A stretch of 64,000 nt of DNA from assembly GCA_963682025.1 (NCBI GenBank), contig OY821519.1, positions 138,117,429 through 138,181,428 of the forward strand, written 5' to 3'. The position numbers and the translations under genes are program-made. The notes below the pieces were generated by a model. It was not told where the DNA came from. It did no database searches and saw only the letters and a program-made list of their open reading frames with translations. Of the stretch, positions 1 to 10,472 are shown piece after piece. This stretch comes from Cordilura impudica (Eukaryota; Arthropoda; Insecta; Diptera; Scathophagidae). Every line of letters begins with the position of its first letter. The stretch's first letter is position 1.

Positions 1-430
1 CAGGTAATCAGGAGGAGTTTTTTACCATTTTCCACCATTTTTTAACAACAAATTCACTGAAATTTTCGTGATTACCTCCGAAGATTCGTTGTCACGGATT
101 TATTTATTAAAATTTTTAATTGAAATTTTTTCAAAGATACTTCAAATGTTATACTATAACGTGTATATGAAATAAGTAATCGAACATTATTCATATATTC
201 AAACAAAATTTACGAAAATACTCCTTTTTTCGCCTTTAAAAACTTACACTCCCTTAAAGTTAATTGGCCAAGTTCCTTTAAATTTTGTTTGCGAAAACTA
301 TAAAACCGTTAAGTATATTGCAGTCGGCGTTTAGTGATCAAGCTAGGTCGAAGATAATATTGAAAAGTAGCACAAACAGTTCCAAAAAGGCAGATAAAGC
401 AATTAAGACAATGAACGCCCCGAATGAGAA
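1..430. other. AT-rich stretch, no gene seen
   Basis: No open frame with recognisable motifs and no repeat shared with the rest of the window. Short antisense frames here are shadows of the mariner relic that begins near 431. Confidence 0.5.
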
Positions 431-980
431 AAATATCCACTAAGGAACAACAAGTCCGTAAAATCAAAGATTTTGTGTTAAATATCATCGACTGAAGATT
501 TAGAGGTCTATCTGATACTGCAGATATTTCAAAAGGATCAGACAACACCATTATAATTATATTTCGGTCATCGCGATTGACTCAGCATGCGCAAAAACTT
601 AAGCAAGACCGAAAATATGACGTGAAAATCGCCATACTACTAAAAATAGGTCAGAATTGTGGGCAGACAACTCGTGCGTTTTGCATCACGACAATCAACC
701 GTCTCACACTTCATTGGTTCTTTGAGACTATTTCGCACAAAACTCTACTTGAAGTCTGCATCCATCGTATTCACCTGATGTTACACCCTGTGACTTCTAG
801 CTATTAGATAAGCTCAAAAGACCACTTCGGCGACACCGTTTTGAATCAATTGAGGATATTAAAGCCGAAACGCTATGTGCTTTAATCAATTTTAACACCT
901 TCGAGAATTGAAAAAACGTTGGCATAAGTGTACTGTATCAGAGAAAAATTTTTTCAGAGGCGATGAAATTGATTTTTAAC
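431..980 (+). pseudogene. mariner-family transposase remnant
   Basis: Translation around 432-545 gives a mariner-type N-terminal helix-turn-helix region (KIKDFVLNIID, then a stop, then RFRGLSDTADISKGS), which corresponds to the family pattern of a DNA-binding helix followed by ISxGSVxTI. From about 690 another frame gives HDNQPSHTS, the second catalytic Asp region, then PSYSPDVTPCDF, the third Asp region, then LKRPLRRHRFESIEDIKAE and the C-terminal tail to about 980. The part between the helix-turn-helix and the second Asp is mostly missing, and several stops and shifts are present. This is a dead, internally deleted copy. The mariner assignment rests on motif order; I cannot name a subfamily. 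Confidence 0.75.
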
Positions 981-1915
981 TCACCTTTTCATTTGAGCCT
1001 AGTATATTAACATTAGATTTTAGCAAATTGAAGAATTGCCTACATAGAAATGGTCATATATATTTGCCAAGAAATTATTTTCTATTCTAAAATTAGTATT
1101 GATAACTTTTTGACATTAGATTAGCAAATATTACTATACCCTTCACGATTCTGCGGTCCGGGTTTACTAACTTTATGCTGATTTTTGTAAATATTGCCAC
1201 ATGTTAAAGTAATCGACTCAGACTGTGAGATATAGCCTGTGTGCTCATTTAAACTTTGTACGCAAACTACGGAACGATCAAAATTTCTGAACATGTTTCC
1301 AAATTACCCATACAACACACGGGAAATATATTCGTTGAGACTACCAAATTTATTGCCAGCCGAATTTTGAGTTGATTGCAATTACAACAGAAAATGGATC
1401 TCTGCCATGGAATAGCTATTGATACACTTTCAAATGTTTGTGAACCTTTTCTTTTTTTTTTTATTCTATAGATCTTTGTATTTACTGTCTTTAAGAACTA
1501 ATTTGAGGACCTTTATAGGTTTTTTCAATTTTGTTTTACGATCGACCCAAAATCATAGAATTCTTTGCGTCAGTTAACGGTTGGGTAACTTTAGTTTTCT
1601 TGTGCAAGTGATCATGTGCAATAAAAAAGGAAATTCTTACTTAATTCAAACGATTTGAATAAAAATGCAATTAAAATAGGCCGAGGAACATCTTTAGGTG
1701 ACACGAAAAACAAAAAAATTTCATTTAGAAGTAATCCGGCAAATCAATTCATAAAATTTCTAAGAAAATTGGCAGAAGCTGAAATGTGGTGTCTGGTTTT
1801 TTTACGTTATGAATCCAATTATGGAAAAATATTAATGGCTGCACTAAAAGAGTGATTTGGGATGCACGAATCACAATAAGAATGGCCGAACACAGAAAAA
1901 GACTAAAATAAAAAA
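981..1915. other. no recognisable gene
   Basis: AT-rich. A 66-codon frame at 1655-1855 has no recognisable motif and no sign of a promoter, so it is not called. The only structured piece is the weak repeat end at 1133-1195. Confidence 0.4.
1133..1195 (-). repeat. eroded 3' end of a mini-me-like repeat
   Basis: The segment has a TATACCC start, a short CA-rich middle, then ACTTTATGCTGATTTTTGTAA. It parallels the reverse complement of the Rep153 terminus (TATACCC..CCACTATGTGG.. then ACTTTGTGCTGCTGTTTGTAA) but differs at many positions. It could be an old Rep153 end or a related family. Confidence 0.35.
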
Positions 1916-2704
1916 ACAAGTAAGAAAATTATAGTCGGTCTAGCCCGACTATATGATACCCTATACCATGGTTAAGATACCCTATCTCTTCGGTCCAACT
2001 AATTGGATATAGCAAATAAGCATAAATCAAATTTGGGTGGCATTTTTATTAATATTTTTCGCTGCAGATATGAAAAAGTTCATATCGGATACTATATCTA
2101 TATGGGGACTAGGTCGAAAAATGGACCGATCATGACCATATTTGGTAAAGTCCCTTATACTTTGAAAAAATATATACAAACCAAATTTGAGAAAAATCTG
2201 TGCAATATTTTTGTTTTTTAATAGATTTAAGTGAAGATCGGGAAGCAGCTCTGTATGGGGCCTATGACTAAGAATTTTCCTATAGGGAGTATTTTTGAAC
2301 TACTGATTAATAGATGTAATAAACACATACAAACCCAATTTGACTGAGATCTATATGATAATTTGGAACTTATGGCAATTTATGTCGATTTCATAGGGGT
2401 CATTTGTATGGGGGCTAGGTCTGAACATCGACCGATTCTCACCAATTTCAATAGCGTTCATCCCATGGCCGATGAAAGCTTATATACCAAATTTCATCAA
2501 ATATATTCATATTTGCGACCTGTAGTTTGATTACAAGCTTTACATGGACACACAGACGGACGGACGGACATTGCTATTTCGATTCAAAAAGTGATTCTGA
2601 GTCGATCGGTATAATTAAAGATGGGTCTAGGACGAATATTTTTGGTTGTTACAAACAGCAGCACAAAGTCATTATACCCAAACCACATAGTGGTATAGGG
2701 TATA
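1916..2704 (+). mobile_element. Rep153 copy, near full length
   Basis: Reference copy for the family. It opens with ACAAGTAAGAAAATTATAG followed by a near-perfect palindrome (half site TATAGTCGGTCT; this copy has one change), then GATACCCTATA. The body contains three units in exact 153-bp register: TATGGGG at 2101, 2254 and 2407, and the AAATTTG-type motif 85 bp into each unit at 2186, 2339 and 2492. A further AAATTTG motif lies 154 bp earlier at 2032. After the third unit come (GGAC)n at about 2552-2570, a GTGATTCTGAGTCGATCGGTAT block and a terminal hairpin TATACCC..CCAC ATA GTGG..GGGTATA. Architecture resembles dipteran mini-me/DINE-1 (Helentron-associated) elements; that affiliation is inference. 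Non-coding: the short frames inside are by-products of the repeat. Confidence 0.85.
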
Positions 2705-3049
2705 ATGAAAACACCCCTCAACGGTGCCCCCAGAAAGATACGCCTAGAGTTTTTCTGGACTTAAAGGTGGAATAATGAGTTACACTGCATCGTTTTCTTC
2801 AAAGAAAAAAATCTGAATTTGTTATTATTATTTTCACGACTTTCGTAAAAAGGAGCAGAATTGGAGACTTGCTGTAGACGGTTCAGCCTGACAATGCATC
2901 AATTCACATTGCCGAGTGATAAAATCGTGGATATGAAATGAGGGTATCAAGATTCGTGATTGCTGACCTACTCACCGAACTAAAATGTATTCAAAAATAT
3001 TTGGTGAAGAGTTGCTCAGAAAAACGACTTTACTGAAGCAATCAAAGTA
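2705..3049. other. spacer with a possible Tc1 catalytic motif
   Basis: No gene. At 2878-2919 the plus strand reads TVQPDNASIHIAE then a stop, resembling the second-Asp motif of Tc1/mariner transposases (QQDNAxxH). No flanking transposase sequence supports it, so it is at most a tiny fossil. Confidence 0.3.
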
Positions 3050-5090
3050 GTTAGTTAGTTAGTTACTTGTTCTTTATTTTCAATTCATTTCATTAAATTA
3101 CAAACTTAAATATTATAATATTATAATTAAAAATATGTTAGAAGAAAATAAATAGAACTAACGGCTATGACTTATTGTCGTCAGTCGGAAAAAAATTTAA
3201 TAGTACATATGTATGATTTTATCGAGAATGTTAAAATTAATAATTGTATTCATTGATTAACTCATTTCTATAACCAATCGCATCTACCATATAATGATAT
3301 ACGGTTTTAATATTTACTTTTGCATTATTTAAAATATCAATTAAATCAATTTCTCGTAAGATTGTCTTTTTAAAGTGATTGTATCTTATCTCACGCAGAA
3401 TGGGGCAATGGGACATGAAGTGAAGAATATTTTCTATTTCGTTGAAGTTACATAAAGAGCATATACGAGACCTTTGCTGTTGAAACCTGGTTCCATTGAG
3501 CTCGCTTTGAAAATATAGCTTACTGCTCTCATATTATTACTAAAATCAAAATAGCATTGTGGTTCTCCATAATTCAGTTTTGCATAAAATATCAATACGT
3601 AGTTGTTCCCAGTTTGCTTTTGTTGTGCATGCGGCAATTCGTATTGAATTAACATCTCTACCAAAAGTTTCAATATTTTTATACCAATACAACTTTTTTT
3701 TCCAAAATTAGTTTTGTGAGCTGGTTTGGCAAGCGTTTCCCATTATATTCAAAAAAACGTTTTTATTATGTATCGTAGATGTAAGTATAGAGTATATATA
3801 TGATTATACTCTACACCGTATGTAGGTGTGAATTGTGGTAATTCAAGAATCTTTTTTAAGAAAAACCTTTGGAGTTTATCGACTTCCCCGAATAATGAGA
3901 ATCCCCATATTTGGGCTCCATATGACTGGATAGCTCGACATACTGATTTGAAAAGGATCTACTTCGCGTTTAATCCAATCTCTTTTTTAGATAAAAAAAT
4001 TTTTCCATGTTGCATTTATGCTATTTTTCGCTGATATGTTTCTCTTTTCGATAGGTTTTTTAAAATTCATTTTTGGCGATAGTGTAATTCCAAGATGTGT
4101 ATTCGTTTGAAATTGTAATTGATTTACCATTGAAAATCCAATTTTCTCTTTCTGCGAGTCTCCCTTCTTTTCTGAATATCATCATTTCCGATTTAGTTAG
4201 ATTGACTTCTAGGTTCCATATATCGCAATATCTCTGCAGTTTGTTGATCATAGTCTGCATGGTAAGATCTGCTAAAATTACTATATCATCAGCGTACGTT
4301 AATAATCTAATATTTAGTGATCCCACATTAACTCCTCCTTCTAAATACTCGTGTCATTTAAGTAAATCGAGAAAAGCGTTGGCGATAGCAGACACCCCTG
4401 TTTTACCAAAGTACATGTTGCAAAATCTGTCGATAAAACTTTTCCATTCCAAACTGCAAAGTCGGTATGGCTGTATATGCTCTGAATCATTATAGCCATC
4501 TTTGTTGATAAATCAATGCTCTGGAGTTTGTAAAGCAGAGCGCTTCTAGAGACTTTATCAAAAGCTGCACGAAAATCTAAAAAAAAAGCGTATAGCTTTT
4601 TATTTTCATTATATTTTAGTTGAGAAATTGCTGCTAAGTTGTACAAATTATCTACATTAGAATATCCTTCACGGAAGCCTGCTTGGTACTCACATATAAT
4701 ATTGTGTTTGTTTAGCCATAAATTTATACTTGTGTTTAAAATACCCATAAAAATTTTTGCTATGACATTCATGAACGATATTTTACTATAGTTACTCGTT
4801 ATACCCTTATCACCTTTTTTATATATAGGAAAAAATATACTTTTCGTAAATTTTTCATCTAGTTGGGCCGATTCATATATTATATTACAAGAATTTGCAA
4901 GTTCCTTGAGTACCATATCTGGTGCATTTTTAAAAAATTCATAGCTAACCTGATCTTCTCCAGGTTCTTTATTGTTTTTTGCTTTTGCTAATACAATTTG
5001 TATTCCTGCCATTGTAACTGGGCAATCTATATCATTGTCCATAAAGAACATTTGGGGCATATTCAATGTTATTTGCGATCAAAGTATCAT
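3050..5090 (-). pseudogene. non-LTR retrotransposon reverse transcriptase remnant
   Basis: The main open block at 4341-5066 (minus) shows RT fingers/palm motifs: KNNKEPGEDQVSYEFF, FFLDFRAAFDKV (first catalytic Asp) and VKQGCLLSPTLF. The next block, 4060-4326, carries LTYADDIVILA, the YADD active site, in a shifted frame. Beyond it, around 3770-4050, is the thumb-like region, and at 3350-3480 a C-terminal CSLCN..HFMSHC zinc-binding motif typical of LINE ORF2 tails. No endonuclease part remains, so the copy is 5' truncated near 5090, with frameshifts. The 3' end lies near 3050-3080. Clade not assigned; clearly non-LTR. Confidence 0.8.
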
Positions 5091-5224
5091 TGTCTAATAA
5101 ACTCAAACAGCAGTTATTTCTTTTTATAGATTTTATTTACTAATTGCTTATTTTTAAAAACGTCTCAATATTTTGCCAATTGCTTAGAGATTAAAATATT
5201 GTCCATCGAAACTTGCCAAAACGT

Positions 5225-5790
5225 ATGTATATTATTCCTGGACTTTTGTATGCCTGCGTAATTTTTGCTAATTACGACTCCTTGAGCAAACGTCGTATGA
5301 ATGCATTTAATAACATTATTCATTAGGTTTTTGGTCTAAGAAGATTTTCTCATATTACTCCCTTCTCTGAAAGACTATTTGGTGTGTCTTCTGATAATCT
5401 TTACGCAAAAAAACCTAGCTATCTATTCGAAAAATTTAAATTTGCCAGGTCTGATAGAGGAAGAAAGCTCTTAATTTCTATTCAGAGTACACTTGTCTCA
5501 GAACAGCAATTCTTTCTGCACGGAGTTCGTCTTTGGAATGCACTTCCACAAACTTATCAACTAACAAACAACGCAAGACTTTTTAAGAAACAAATTTTTC
5601 ATTATTTTGTATAGTAAAATATTGTTATATATTGTTATTTTCTTTTGTTATTTTATTTAATAAATTATTAATATATGTAATTAATTTTACTTATATCAGC
5701 ATATTGAACCCTTATAATTAATTAGTCCTGTAATTATAAGAATATTTTTTTTGTTCTACAGGAATGCACAAAAAATAAATAAATAAAATA
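5225..5790 (+). pseudogene. LINE ORF2 C-terminal remnant with 3' tail
   Basis: The plus strand reads a RIFGLRR-like block, then PFSERLFGVSSDNL, then YLFEKFKFARSDRGR and VRLWNALPQTYQ to a stop at 5612-5614. The same order occurs at the C-terminus of the LINE pieces at 27150-27960 and 55580-58260, so these belong to one family. An internal stretch between GVSSDNL and YLFEK is deleted. The 3' end is the AAATAAATAAATAAAATAA tail near 5773-5790. Direction is opposite to the LINE just upstream, so these are two separate insertions. Confidence 0.7.
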
Positions 5791-5857
5791 ATGTCTTTAT
5801 GTACTTAACACAAACGTGAAAAACCCAGTATTAATTATAACGGTCAATATATTCATA

Positions 5858-6233
5858 CTAGTAGATTCCAGCCCTCGAGATTCGAGTGCAGATTCTAGGA
5901 AATTTTATTTTTTCATTAAATAAAGACCCTAAAAGTATGCTAATCAATTATAGCCAATTCACAGATCAACACAAAAAACAAACTCATTTTCATTACAAAC
6001 ACATTAACAAATTTAATAAACACACGCATAGCATTGTACAATTTTATATAAACGTTAGTAGCAACTTTAAACGCAATTTACTCAAAATAAAGGAAAAATT
6101 ATAAAATCTGTAAATCTGCAAATCGGCTAAAAAGAATTACCTTTCAAATAATATACGTTTGGTCAACATCGGGATAAAAAGGTAGAACAAAACATCGGTC
6201 ACAAGAAATCTCCTAGCCTATTAATATTATAGA
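5858..6233 (-). mobile_element. Heli-N non-autonomous Helitron copy
   Basis: Read on the minus strand it starts TCTATAATATTAATAGG and ends in a CTCGA..TCGAG hairpin about a dozen bases before terminal CTAG. That is the Helitron signature: 5' TC, subterminal hairpin, 3' CTRR. No terminal inverted repeats, no target duplication and no coding capacity. Confidence 0.7.
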
Positions 6234-6293
6234 TTATTAATTCAAGGTGTTTTCTTATGCAGACAATCGGTAGACAATATGCTTATTATAACA

Positions 6294-6791
6294 CAAGTAA
6301 GAAAATTAGTCAATCTAGTTCATATCGGCTGCTAGGACTAGGTCGAGAAATGGACCAATCCTTGTTGTTTTTTGCAAAAACTTATACAAACCAAAAATAT
6401 GTGCAATAATTTAGATTTTTTTTTGGTAGATTTAAATGAAGATCGGAAATCTGCTACATAATAATAGTCCTATAGGGTTTATTTGTGGATGTAATAAACA
6501 TACACAAACCCAATTTGACCCAGATCTATATGATAATTAGATAGTATGTCAATTTAAATCGATCTCATAGGGGTCATTTGAATAGGGACTATGTTTGAAC
6601 ATAAACCGATTTTCAACAATTTCAATGGCATTCATTCCGATAAGAGCTTACTTAAAAAAATTCCGTCAAAACATATTCATATTTGCGACCTTTAGTTTCA
6701 TTACAAGGTTTACATGGACACACAAACGGACGGACAGAAGGACGGACATCGCTAAATCGACTCAGAAAGTGATTCTGAGTCATTCGGTATA
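6294..6791 (+). mobile_element. Rep153 copy, 5' part (split by Tigger)
   Basis: Starts ACAAGTAAGAAAATTAGTC and continues through diverged 153-bp units to (GGAC)n and GTGATTCTGAGTCATTCGGTAT, where it stops abruptly at the left inverted repeat of the Tigger element. Its remaining 3' terminus reappears at 9225-9294, so the Tigger landed in this copy. Confidence 0.75.
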
Positions 6792-6999
6792 CAGTACTTC
6801 ACGGATAAATGCTTTCCGCTTAAGAAGGTTTCACGCTTAAGTAATTCTAAAGTGAAACATTTTCCTTGATCCATTTACTTTTTGTACATATTTTTCTTTT
6901 AACTGCATCCCGCTTTATCTGCGTTACACTCATAAATGGGTCATACATTTGTTCAAAAAAACAAAATATCAAACAAAATTCAACGGTTAAATGCACAAA

Positions 7000-7683
7000 T
7001 GAACTGGCGAGTACAAAAATGTGTTTGTTATCGAAAAGCCGACAATAAAACAAGAAATCTGGTAGAAAATCAGTTTTTCGTTCAATGAAGAAATTTCGCG
7101 GAAAAATCATAACGTTATCCTATTTATTGACAACGCTGCACCTCATAAGCAAGCCGATTTATCGCATGTTCGAATAGAGTATTTACCTCCTGATACCAGT
7201 CCGATAGCTCAGCCTCTTGACCAAGGAATTATCAGATTAATTAAGGAATATTGTCAAAATACAATTAGAAGGAAATTGAAAGCAGACGAATTAGGAAAAC
7301 TTTTGAAGAATTTAAAAAACCTATTACAATTTTGGCAGCCTTGCATTTAATAAAGCGGGCTTGGTGGCTGGTAAAACCAATTTGTATTCAAAATTGTTTC
7401 AAATAGGGTTTTATAACGGCTTTCAATGGAATTAATTGAAATAGTACAAGAAGGGAAGAGTTACGAATCATCAGAATAATATGAAAATTTTGTAAGCTTT
7501 AATAACGATTTACCCAGTGAAGAAATTATGGCAGATGTTATTCAGGACGAAGGGCTGTCGTCTAGTGAAGAAGAAGAAAATGATGATCTCAAAGGACCTT
7601 ACTCTGTACTGGATGTTTTGAAGTCGATGCATGTTCTACGCAAGACATTTATGCCAGATAATAAATTTATGCATGAATTGTAA
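7000..7683 (+). pseudogene. Tigger/pogo (DDE_1) transposase remnant
   Basis: From about 7083 the plus strand reads RKNHNVILFIDNAAPHKQA, the second catalytic Asp of the CENP-B/pogo DDE_1 fold, then IEYLPPDTSPIAQPLDQG, the family hallmark before the third acidic residue. A one-base shift near 7300 leads into FEEFKKPITILAALHLI, then a stop near 7409. From 7428 an acidic C-terminal tail (DLPSEEIMADVIQDEG, then SSSEEEEND) runs to a stop at 7681-7683. Sequence from about 7000 is only weakly transposase-like. The N-terminal DNA-binding domain is not visible. Dead copy. Confidence 0.75.
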
Positions 7684-8019
7684 CTTTTTAAGAATTTTAT
7701 TTTTCTCTATGTCTTAAAATAATATTTTCGAAAATATATTTATTTTTTAGTCAAACTATTTTAATATGTAATAATTTGAATTGAATAAAACGATGACCTT
7801 TGTTGTTTCTTTTCAATGGACCAATAAATGTTTAATTATATATCTAAATTATAATATAAATGTATACTTTAAGTAGTCTGTAAGGATGATTCCATAGACT
7901 GAATAAATAAATAAATAAATAAAAAATAATAATAAAAATTAAGTGATTTTGCGATACCTGCAGGGCCTCATGAATGTTTAATCAAAAATCAGAATATTTT
8001 TCTATCGTGATAAGATACA
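7684..8019. other. AT-rich 3' part of Tigger, simple repeat
   Basis: Holds a polyadenylation-like AATAAA context and a short (AATA)n run at about 7903-7925. No coding motif. Confidence 0.4.
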
Positions 8020-8443
8020 CTAGCAAAGCCCAACCCTTGAAATTTGAGTGCAAATTCTAGGAAAATTTATTTTTTCATTCAATTATAAATATTTCTGGAA
8101 GACACAGAAGATAATATAACTGGGTTTGTTAATAAGAAATTTCATAAAAGTCTAGAAGAATAATAATCAATTTTAGTCAATTCACAATGCAATATAAATT
8201 GAATAATACATAACATAGCATGGTTTCTTATTTGAAGCTTAAATATGTGTTCTATGTATGTATTAGTAGCAACTTTAAATTGATTTTACTTTAAAAAAAA
8301 TGTTCCAGATGGTGCAGATCTGTAAATATGCTGGACAGCTAAAAATAAATGCCATACAAATGGAGTAATTTTGCTCAAAATTGGTAGGTAAATAAAATGT
8401 TTATGTCGGTCGCCAGAAATCGCCTTGCTATTAATATTATAGA
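8020..8443 (-). mobile_element. Heli-N copy
   Basis: Minus-strand 5' end TCTATAATATTAATAGC and 3' CTAG at 8020-8023. The hairpin arms are partly decayed. It is longer than most copies (about 424 bp) because of an internal insertion after the 3' block. Nested in the Tigger element. Confidence 0.65.
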
Positions 8444-8582
8444 TGAATGTTTAATCAAATTACCCTACATTTACACAATTTTAAATAAATAACAACATTG
8501 ATATTTTGTATGATTTAATTAAATTTAATCAAATATCGGTGCATTTTAAAAAATCCTGTTTTTGTATACTTAAATTAAATAT

Positions 8583-9045
8583 ACAGGGTGTTCCGAAAAC
8601 TTACCGAAAAAACTAAATGCGCGATAACTTGGATCAATGTGAATATTTTTTGTTCTAGCACCACTGTTCTAACCCCTACCGTCTTCGAATTATTGAATCT
8701 CAAAGATAAATGCATTTGTGAATGCATTTCTTAAATTTCAAAAACAACTTTCAATTTTCAAATAAATTTTCTTTGAATTAATTGTCAAAAAAAAAAAAAT
8801 TTCTTTATTTTTTTTAAATGAGGGCCATGCATGGTGGTGCATTTTACATATCGTCGCCTAATTTCAGCGGTAGTAACATCCAGCGTTATTTCTTCCTGAA
8901 TGGGTTGAAAGGCCTACTTTATTTTGCGTTTAAGTTGATTGCATGATATTATTTCTTCATTGTAACATAAAAATCTAACGGTGTCAGATCCGGAGACCTC
9001 GGCGTCCATTTGATTGGTCCATTCTTTTCAATAAAAAAGTAGTAT
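8583..9045 (-). pseudogene. IS630/mariner-type transposase tail with terminal repeat
   Basis: At 8583 lies a likely terminal repeat, ACAGGGTGTTCCGAAAACTT. On the minus strand near 9000-9035 the translation reads KWTPRSPDLTPLDFYV, the third-Asp motif of the IS630/Tc1/mariner group, and near 8830-8900 EEITLDVTTAEIRRRYVKC, then GPHLK, a typical C-terminal tail. The catalytic core upstream is missing, and a deletion follows the PLDFY motif. Confidence 0.6.
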
Positions 9046-9224
9046 ATTCATTTAAACTACATTTTCCATAGCTGAATTGTGGACGCAGCTAAGAGAGAAT
9101 TCTGTTAAGTGAGTCATTTAACCAAGATTTTTTTAAATGAGTCAGTAACGCATTTAACCGAGATTTTTTAAGTGCGTTTCTCGCTTAAAAGTGTCCAGCT
9201 TTTGGCATTTTCCATGAACTACTG

Positions 9225-9294
9225 TTATATGTTCGGTAGTTAGAAACATCAGTACAAAGTCATTATACCCTGACTATATAGTGGTATAGGGTAT
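9225..9294 (+). mobile_element. Rep153 3' terminus (other half of 6294-6791)
   Basis: GGTAGTTAGAAACATCAG..AAAGTCATTATACCC..GTGGTATAGGGTATA is the standard Rep153 end. It follows directly on the Tigger right inverted repeat. Confidence 0.7.
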
Positions 9295-9572
9295 AAACAT
9301 AGAGCAACCTCTACTGTAACCTTCTGGCAGAAATATCACAAAAAAGGAAAAATGACATGACATTTATACCACCAATCAAACATAAATACTACAAAAAAAT
9401 TGAGAACACCCAATAAAAATTACAGCACGTTGGATGCACCTGATTGTGACGAATATCCATAGGATTATAAACCTTTGCAGCATTTAGAAAACTTTAAAAA
9501 TATTATTATGTTTATGTTGCTTTAATTTTTTTTTTATTAAAAAAAAAAGTGTTAAAATTAATACATTACTAA

Positions 9573-9915
9573 TCTATAATATTAATAGGCTAGGCGATTT
9601 CTTGTGACTAATGTTTTGTTCTACCGTTTTATCTCAATTTTGATCAAACGTATATTATTTGAAAGGTATTTCTTTTTAGCCGTTTTGCAGATTTACAGAT
9701 TTTGAAACTTTTTCCTTTATGTTGAGTAAATTGCATTTAAAGTTGCTCCTAACACATACATAAAATAAAATTTTATGTAATAAAAATGAATTTGTTTTTT
9801 GTGTTGATTTGTGAATTGGCTATAATTAATTAGCATACTTTTAGGGTCTATATTTAATGAAACAATAAAATTTTCTAGAATTTGCGCTCGAATTTCGAGG
9901 GCTGGAATTTGCTAG
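9573..9915 (+). mobile_element. Heli-N copy
   Basis: Starts TCTATAATATTAATAGG after an A and ends with CTCGAATTTCGAG, then CTAG followed by T at 9916. That is a clean A/T insertion context for a Helitron. Confidence 0.75.
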
Positions 9916-10472
9916 TTTATATTAATATTCTTGTAAATAAAAGTAAATTTTTCAGGTATTAAACCAATTAAATCCATAGAATTCGATTTAATATTCAGGA
10001 AACTTATTAAAAAACGTTGTTATTTCAGAAATGTAAACTTAAAACGATAATCTAATTAATGAGGAGCGACTACAACCACTTTTTTACCTTTTATGATTTT
10101 CATAAATTTTGGAAATCAAATTTTCAAACATCAATAATTTTCTCTAGTGTTTATTTCAATGAGTTAGGCCTTATAGCTTCTGACCGATCCATATCCTTTC
10201 TTACTCTCCTGTTATTCTTAGTAACAAATTCAATTATTTCGCGAATAGTTTGTGAATCAGATTTTTTCAATTGATTTTTATTTTTTTTTTTTTTTTTTTA
10301 AATGGCTTTCAACGGAATGTAAATTTTCAGAAGAATATATATTAACTTTATAAAGACTTTAAATAACAAAAAAAAATTGATATACAAATTTATTTGATGA
10401 CTTATAATATTTTTTTAAAATAAATGTATTGTATTTATGAAAAAAAAACAATATATAGGAACTTATAATCTA

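Larger units (their letters stand above)
6792..9224 (+). mobile_element. Tigger/pogo-like DNA transposon, with later insertions
   Basis: Left end CAGTACTTCACGGATAAATGC and, reverse-complemented, right end CAGTAGTTCATGGAAAATGC form terminal inverted repeats with few mismatches. Both flanks are Rep153 sequence, so this element interrupts one copy. A TA precedes the left end; the right junction is eroded and the TA duplication is not clean. Inside are a transposase relic, a Heli-N copy (8020-8443) and an IS630/mariner-type relic (8583-9045), both later arrivals. Subterminal TTAAG/CTTAA-rich sequence recurs at both ends. Confidence 0.65.

Noticed and set aside
1655..1855. 66-codon frame as a small gene
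   Set aside because: No motif, no homologous copy in the window, AT-rich context; length is expected by chance.
4097..4495. 132-codon plus-strand frame
   Set aside because: Antisense shadow of the LINE reverse transcriptase on the minus strand.
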